Under the pieces are notes generated by a model. The model worked only from the letters and a program-made list of their open reading frames with translations, did no database searches and was not told the DNA's origin. A program made the position numbers and the translations under genes. From DASWIV01 sp036397475 (GTDB lineage Bacteria > JAJVIF01 > JAPKYR01): a stretch of DNA of 9,839 bases. This document shows, one piece after another, positions 7,157 through 9,839 of the stretch. The stretch is taken from assembly GCA_036397475.1 (NCBI GenBank), contig DASWIV010000120.1:1-9839 (forward strand). Reading direction: 5' to 3'. Positions within the stretch are counted from its first letter, which is position 1, and each line of letters opens with the position of its first letter.

Positions 7157-8539
7157 ATGAAAAATCTTTCCTGCATCGCAATCATCATCTTGGCCCTGGG
7201 ATTTTTAATTATTCCAGCCGGACATTCATATGCCGCCGACGCTATCAGCGTCGATAACGACACAGAACTCGAAGCGAATACCGAGCGCCTCATGGGTTTG
7301 GCGGAGCAGCTTCGCGGACTTTCTTTTTACGACTCCCTCCCGGTCCAGATGGTCTCGACTGAGGAGATCGGCAATATTATCAATGACGAACTAGACCGCC
7401 AGATCGATGACGCCAATGACCGGATGTTCTCCGAATTATTCGAGTTGATCGGGCTAATTCCAGGTAACCAGGGACTTCGCGATATGTACCAGGAACTTGC
7501 CGAGGAACAGGTAGCCGGGCTTTATGACTCGCACGAGAAAAAATTCTACGTGGTCGATGTCGATGTCAGCGATATGATTGGCGATATGTTCGGTGACATG
7601 TTCGGCGATCTTGGAAATCTCGGCGGACTTGTCGAAGGATTCCTTAAAGGGATGGGTTTCGATATGACAGACATCATAATTGTCCACGAGCTTACTCATG
7701 CCCTCGATGACCAGCATTTCGACATTGATTCCGAACTTAACAGGCGAATGGCGATGAACAGCGACGATATGCAGCTTGCATATCAGAGCCTTGTCGAAGG
7801 AAATGCTACCAGAATTATGAACGATTATTCCTACGGCTCGCTCGGTATAGATCCGTCCCAGCTCGAAGGAATGGCCGACATGCAGATGGATATGATGGAC
7901 GGCATGCTTGGCGGCTCCTTCATGGAAAAAATGATGATAGTCCCTTACCTCAAGGGCGAAGAATTTACAAGGCATCTTATCAGTATCGGGGGACAGCAGG
8001 ACCTCGATGACGCTTTTCTCGATCCACCGCAGAGCATGGAACAGATCCTGCATCCCGACCGGTACACGGGACATCGCGACGAACCATCATGGGTCGATAA
8101 TCCCAACCTCTCATCGGTCCTCGACGGATGGGAGTTCCAGGTTGATGACACTCTCGGCGAACTTCTGATCGCCACAACTTTCGAGCAGCTCGCGTGGAAC
8201 TGGGACGAGGCAACCGTTATCGCTGATGGATGGGACGGAGACCGGGTCACAAGCTGGATGAGTCCCGACGGCGATATCGCCATGGCGTGGGTCACGGTAT
8301 GGGACAACGACGGCGAAGCGCGGGATTTTTATGACGCGTACAAAGAGGTAATCCGTCGGAAGTACAGAAATGGAGAATGGGAGGATTCACGGGTCGATCT
8401 TGAAATTATGAATGAGGCCGGATTCTCGTATGCTGTCGAAATTTACGACTATTACGTGGTGATTGTCGAGGGTGTGCCCCGGGACCAGATAGTCGAGGCA
8501 CTTGATACAGCATGGGAAACCAAGGTCGAGGTGAAGTAA
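7157..8539 (+). CDS. Secreted HExxH zinc metallopeptidase
   Basis: A 460-residue exported protein with a clear signal peptide (MKNLSC, hydrophobic core, GHSYA with cleavage after about residue 26). The active site is VHELTHALDDQHFD: H177 and H181 bind zinc and E178 is the catalytic base. The SLVEGNAT motif, 33 residues after H181, offers E214 as the third ligand, the gluzincin arrangement. Before the site, EEQVAGLYDSHEKKFYVVD (116-134) matches the segment that precedes HELTHALQDQ in this uncharacterised family. Unusually, about 35 residues rich in Met, Gly and Asp (MIGDMFGDMFGDLG onwards) intervene. Residues ~236-262 are strongly methionine-rich. The C-terminal domain has GWDGDRV (358-364) and AMAWVTVWDNDGEARDFYDA, a known pairing in this family. 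GGAG at 7141-7144 is a Shine-Dalgarno with a long 12-nt spacing. Substrate unknown. Confidence 0.85.
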   Translation: MKNLSCIAIIILALGFLIIPAGHSYAADAISVDNDTELEANTERLMGLAEQLRGLSFYDSLPVQMVSTEEIGNIINDELDRQIDDANDRMFSELFELIGLIPGNQGLRDMYQELAEEQVAGLYDSHEKKFYVVDVDVSDMIGDMFGDMFGDLGNLGGLVEGFLKGMGFDMTDIIIVHELTHALDDQHFDIDSELNRRMAMNSDDMQLAYQSLVEGNATRIMNDYSYGSLGIDPSQLEGMADMQMDMMDGMLGGSFMEKMMIVPYLKGEEFTRHLISIGGQQDLDDAFLDPPQSMEQILHPDRYTGHRDEPSWVDNPNLSSVLDGWEFQVDDTLGELLIATTFEQLAWNWDEATVIADGWDGDRVTSWMSPDGDIAMAWVTVWDNDGEARDFYDAYKEVIRRKYRNGEWEDSRVDLEIMNEAGFSYAVEIYDYYVVIVEGVPRDQIVEALDTAWETKVEVK

Positions 8540-8553
8540 TCCCTCGCTTCCAA

Positions 8554-8705
8554 CCCCGACCGTTAATTTCCTAAACGCCGGAGCGCGTCCGCCGCGGCGG
8601 ACTATCACGCATCTTGACCCCGACCCCCAAATTTCTAAACGCCGGAGCGCGGGATTCCTATCACGCATCTTGACCCCGACCGTTAATTTCCTAAACGCCG
8701 GAGCG
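8554..8705. repeat. Three-copy 32-bp interspersed repeat
   Basis: Three copies begin CCCCGACC and end CTAAACGCCGGAGCG: 8554-8585, 8618-8649 and 8674-8705. Copies 1 and 3 are identical; copy 2 differs only in the middle, where CCCAAATTT replaces GTTAATTTC. The spacers are 32 and 24 nt and share their last 16 nt, CTATCACGCATCTTGA, so the true unit is a repeat plus a partly conserved spacer. It starts 14 nt after the metallopeptidase stop codon. The short, partly conserved spacers and irregular spacing argue against CRISPR. It may be a dispersed intergenic or REP-like element; I cannot tell whether it recurs elsewhere. Confidence 0.85.
8587..8602. repeat. Perfect 16-bp GC-rich palindrome
   Basis: GTCCGCCGCGGCGGAC reads the same on both strands. 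It sits in the first repeat spacer and is absent from the second, which accounts for most of the length difference between them. It could be a small dispersed palindrome inserted in the spacer, or a protein-binding site. Confidence 0.7.
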
Positions 8706-8868
8706 AATCGGCACGCGCGAGATGGCAGAATAGCATAGACACCAATTGTGTCCAGCAGTTGAAGCCTTTTGCGTGTTTTTCCGCTTGATGTGATGCTACA
8801 AGAGATGCGAATTGTGTGCGTGGAATGTGGTGAAGAAGTTGACTGAATAGACTTGATGAGCGTACCAT
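8683..8868 (-). pseudogene. 5' remnant of an IS4-type transposase gene (DUF4372 N-terminal domain)
   Basis: The predicted 61 residues contain LFSQLLHHIPRTQFASLV, then FNCWTQLVSMLFCHLARADSLR. This is the N-terminal DUF4372 domain found at the head of many IS4-family transposases, usually proteins of ~350-400 residues. Homology runs out at SLR, where the sequence enters copy 3 of the 32-bp repeat and meets a TAA four codons later. The DDE catalytic domain is therefore missing and the gene is dead. I take the ATG at 8868, with AAGGAAGGA (8877-8885) 8 nt upstream; a GTG at 8889 would start seven residues earlier but overlaps the Shine-Dalgarno. Confidence 0.8.
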
Positions 8869-8875
8869 TGGGTCG

Positions 8876-8936
8876 GTCCTTCCTTTCACAGGGATTGGTT
8901 TAATGGATACTCCATTTTACCTGTCTTAGGAAGGAC
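8876..8936 (-). promoter_or_regulatory. Nested leader stem-loop covering the transposase Shine-Dalgarno
   Basis: Three nested stems can form in the leader RNA: 8929-8936 with 8876-8883 (8 bp, GTCCTTCC/GGAAGGAC), 8920-8924 with 8888-8892 (5 bp), and 8911-8916 with 8902-8907 (6 bp, 3-nt loop). The inner side of the outer stem contains the Shine-Dalgarno of the DUF4372 gene, so the fold would block ribosome entry. Several insertion sequences are known to use such leaders to silence read-through transcripts; applying that here is inference. Confidence 0.6.
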
Positions 8937-9011
8937 TTTTTTCTTTACCTGGTTGGTCTACTCAGATTTTATTTTGGACAAGAGTGTTAAATTATAAAGA
9001 AAGATTAAGCT

Positions 9012-9051
9012 ATAGAGGCGGCACTTCTACGCCGCCTCTATTCATGTTTTT
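9012..9051 (+). terminator. Intrinsic-terminator-like hairpin
   Basis: ATAGAGGCGGC (9012-9022) pairs perfectly with GCCGCCTCTAT (9031-9041) around an 8-nt loop, and a run of five T follows at 9046-9050 after a 4-nt gap. It faces the + strand, but the nearest + strand gene ends about 470 nt upstream, so its original gene may have been lost or displaced by insertions. Confidence 0.55.
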
Positions 9052-9078
9052 CTCACCAGCAAAGGAACAACAAGAAAT

Positions 9079-9112
9079 GGCCATGCAAAAAGCTATAGTT
9101 TTTTGCGTGGCC
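9079..9112. repeat. Long hairpin with A/T-tract stem
   Basis: GGCCATGCAAAAA (9079-9091) pairs with TTTTTGCGTGGCC (9100-9112): 13 pairs including one G-T wobble, with two more possible next to a TATA loop. The internal A and T tracts make it resemble a bidirectional terminator. No gene abuts it on either side. Confidence 0.6.
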
Positions 9113-9123
9113 TATTTACCGTC

Positions 9124-9186
9124 ATCCTGCCTGCCCGCCATAGCCTTTGGCGACGGCGGGGCTTCGTCCCTGCCTACCGGCAGGAT
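9124..9186. repeat. Compound palindromic element
   Basis: The outer arms ATCCTGCC (9124-9131) and GGCAGGAT (9179-9186) are perfect inverted repeats. Inside, CCCGCC (9134-9139) pairs with GGCGGG (9155-9160), holding a smaller GCC/GGC stem. A competing hairpin, CCTGCC (9169-9174) with GGCAGG (9179-9184), shares the right arm. Such two-headed GC-rich structures resemble dispersed REP-like elements; copy number in the genome is unknown. Confidence 0.6.
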
Positions 9187-9220
9187 CTTATAGGTTCATT
9201 CAGAATCTAACAGGGATACG

Positions 9221-9245
9221 AAAAAGCGACCCGTTAAGGGTCGCT
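9221..9245 (-). terminator. Intrinsic terminator of the propeller gene
   Basis: On the - strand AGCGACCC, a 5-nt loop and GGGTCGCT form a perfect 8-bp stem followed by a T-tract. The stem starts 20 nt after the restored stop codon of the propeller gene at 9265, the expected place for a factor-independent terminator. Confidence 0.75.
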
Positions 9246-9264
9246 ATAAATTTTCTGAAAAACA

Positions 9265-9701
9265 CTAAGGAACAAAAACGTCTAAACCGCAGGTTCCGAG
9301 AGAATCGTCCCATTTAAAGTTCGGAGGGGGGGAAGATACTGATAAAAAAGCCATCAGTGATGTTCCCGTGGAGGACGAACATCAAATTCTCGCCAGTAGC
9401 TGGGAAAATCCTCTGGCTCCCTTCAATGCGGAGGGGGGTGCTGGAGATGGAAGTACCATCGCCGAAAGTCCCCAAGGGACTACCGTCCCAAGTAAATTTC
9501 TTGATGGCGGAGCCGCCGGTTGATAGTTCATCCAACACATAGATAGTGTCGGGTAAACTATTGTCTCTTGTAATGTCCCGTGGATCGTTGAAGTTGGGCG
9601 AAGTATCGCCTGCCCCTCCCCAATAAGGGCCATTGCGAACTTCGAGCCTGGGAGCCCGCCTCTCAACGTTTTCCGTGCTGCCGGAATAATTTTTCTCTAG
9701 A
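9265..9701 (-). pseudogene. 3' end of an NHL-like beta-propeller gene, frameshifted and cut by an IS
   Basis: Only the C-terminal part remains. The legible segment FNDPRDITRDNSLPDTIYVL, then SAIKKFTWDGSPLGTFGDG, is a propeller blade of the NHL type, found in many secreted or surface proteins. The frame stops at 9314 after PPSEL, but removing one G from the run of seven at 9326-9332 continues it as PPPNFKWDDSLG, then TCGLDVFVP and a TAG at 9265-9267. The terminator directly after that stop supports the longer reading. Upstream the frame runs into IS DNA at about 9701, so the first ~32 residues of the apparent ORF (from 9796) are antisense to the IS and not part of this protein. The disrupting insertion and the frameshift are independent lesions, though the latter may be a sequencing error. 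Confidence 0.7.
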
Positions 9702-9839
9702 TGACCTGCTCCCCGAAAACAGGACCAGTCTGAGTTTTGGTTTTCCGCTACAATATACCAAACGGAGGCCAGAACATGGCAGACAAGAAAAAGCATGGAA
9801 AACGTTACAGCGAAGAACAGATCGTAAGGGTTCTTCAGG
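9702..9839 (+). mobile_element. Left end of an IS3-family insertion sequence, cut by the window edge
   Basis: TGACCTGCTCCCCG at 9702 resembles the terminal inverted repeats of IS3-family elements, which begin TG and are often TGACCTGCCCC-like. A ~75-nt leader and an orfA start follow. The right end, the target duplication and orfB lie beyond the window. TACAAT (9749-9754) could be a -10 box; no good -35 is visible. The exact boundary is estimated from one side only. Confidence 0.7.
9776..9839 (+). CDS. IS3-family transposase OrfA, N-terminal fragment
   Basis: The 21 visible codons begin MADKKKHGKRYSEEQIVRVL. A basic start followed by (K/R)(F/Y)(S/T)EEQI is the hallmark of IS3-family OrfA, whose helix-turn-helix domain binds the element's ends and which normally makes the OrfAB transposase by -1 frameshifting with OrfB. 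GGAGG at 9764-9768 lies 7 nt before the ATG, a strong ribosome-binding site. The gene continues past the right edge, so intactness cannot be judged. Confidence 0.85.
   Translation, partial: MADKKKHGKRYSEEQIVRVLQ

Larger units (their letters stand above)
8937..9219. other. Non-coding region rich in hairpins, probably old IS end and flank
   Basis: I see no credible gene here. The left part should include one end of the degraded IS4-type element, but its boundary cannot be placed from one side. Three strong inverted repeats, listed separately, follow within 180 nt. The only ORF (8984-9193) crosses all of them and has no family signature. Confidence 0.5.

Noticed and set aside
6655..7293. 212-codon - strand ORF
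   Set aside because: It lies antisense to the two exported-protein genes, both of which have signal peptides and family motifs in the + strand.
7454..8074. 206-codon - strand ORF
   Set aside because: Antisense to the metallopeptidase, including its HELTH site; a shadow frame.
8387..8668. 93-codon - strand ORF over the metallopeptidase 3' end and repeats
   Set aside because: It is antisense to the strong peptidase frame and continues into repeat DNA; no protein signature.
8554..8705. Possible CRISPR array
   Set aside because: Only three copies, one diverged in the middle, spacers of unequal length that share 16 nt, and no cas genes nearby.
8984..9193. 69-codon + strand ORF
   Set aside because: It crosses three hairpins, has no recognisable family or ribosome-binding site, and its composition follows the palindromes.
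9702..9796. Apparent N-terminus (MLFLVCHVLASVWYI...) of the - strand ORF ending at 9314, looking like a signal peptide
   Set aside because: It is antisense to the IS3 left end and OrfA start, so it is a chance fusion and not a real signal sequence.

Overview
The window looks like chromosomal DNA from a flagellated Gram-negative bacterium of moderate GC content. It carries a flagellar hook-associated protein, a probable lipoprotein and two secreted proteins. No gene identifies a species or phylum. Several families (a DUF4350-like protein, a DUF6599-like protein, an NHL-type propeller) recur in uncultured lineages, so an uncultured phylum is plausible but unproven.

Layout. (1) 1-2036, + strand: the 3' part of flgL, enlarged by flagellin-hook-type repeats and by a second domain inserted next to its C-terminal helix. 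(2) 2124-5977, - strand: a tight four-gene set, transcribed from a probable lipoprotein (5977-5309), to a membrane protein resembling DUF4350 (5298-4108), to a two-repeat protein of unknown function (4052-3051), to a HAD-superfamily phosphatase (3017-2124). (3) 5978-6123: a divergent intergenic region. (4) 6124-8539, + strand: two exported proteins, one resembling DUF6599 and one a HExxH zinc metallopeptidase of the HELTHALxDQ type. (5) 8540-9839: a mobile-element graveyard. It holds three copies of a 32-bp repeat, the 5' remnant of an IS4-type (DUF4372) transposase gene with a folded leader, several strong hairpins, the 3' end of a beta-propeller gene with its own terminator, and the left end of an IS3-type element that cuts that gene off.

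How it fits together. The - strand operon and the + strand pair diverge from one promoter region, and most of their products appear to be envelope or exported proteins, but the sequence does not define a pathway. The right-hand 1.3 kb records at least two insertion or deletion events. The propeller reading frame is also shifted at a run of seven G: removing one G joins the frame to a convincing C-terminus that ends 20 nt before an intrinsic terminator.

I found no CRISPR array, tRNA, rRNA or recognisable defence system, and nothing that amounts to a clear new biological system. The items most worth a second look are the FlgL architecture, the methionine/glycine/aspartate-rich insert before the metallopeptidase active site, the Shine-Dalgarno-sequestering leader of the IS remnant, and the homopolymer frameshift in the propeller gene.
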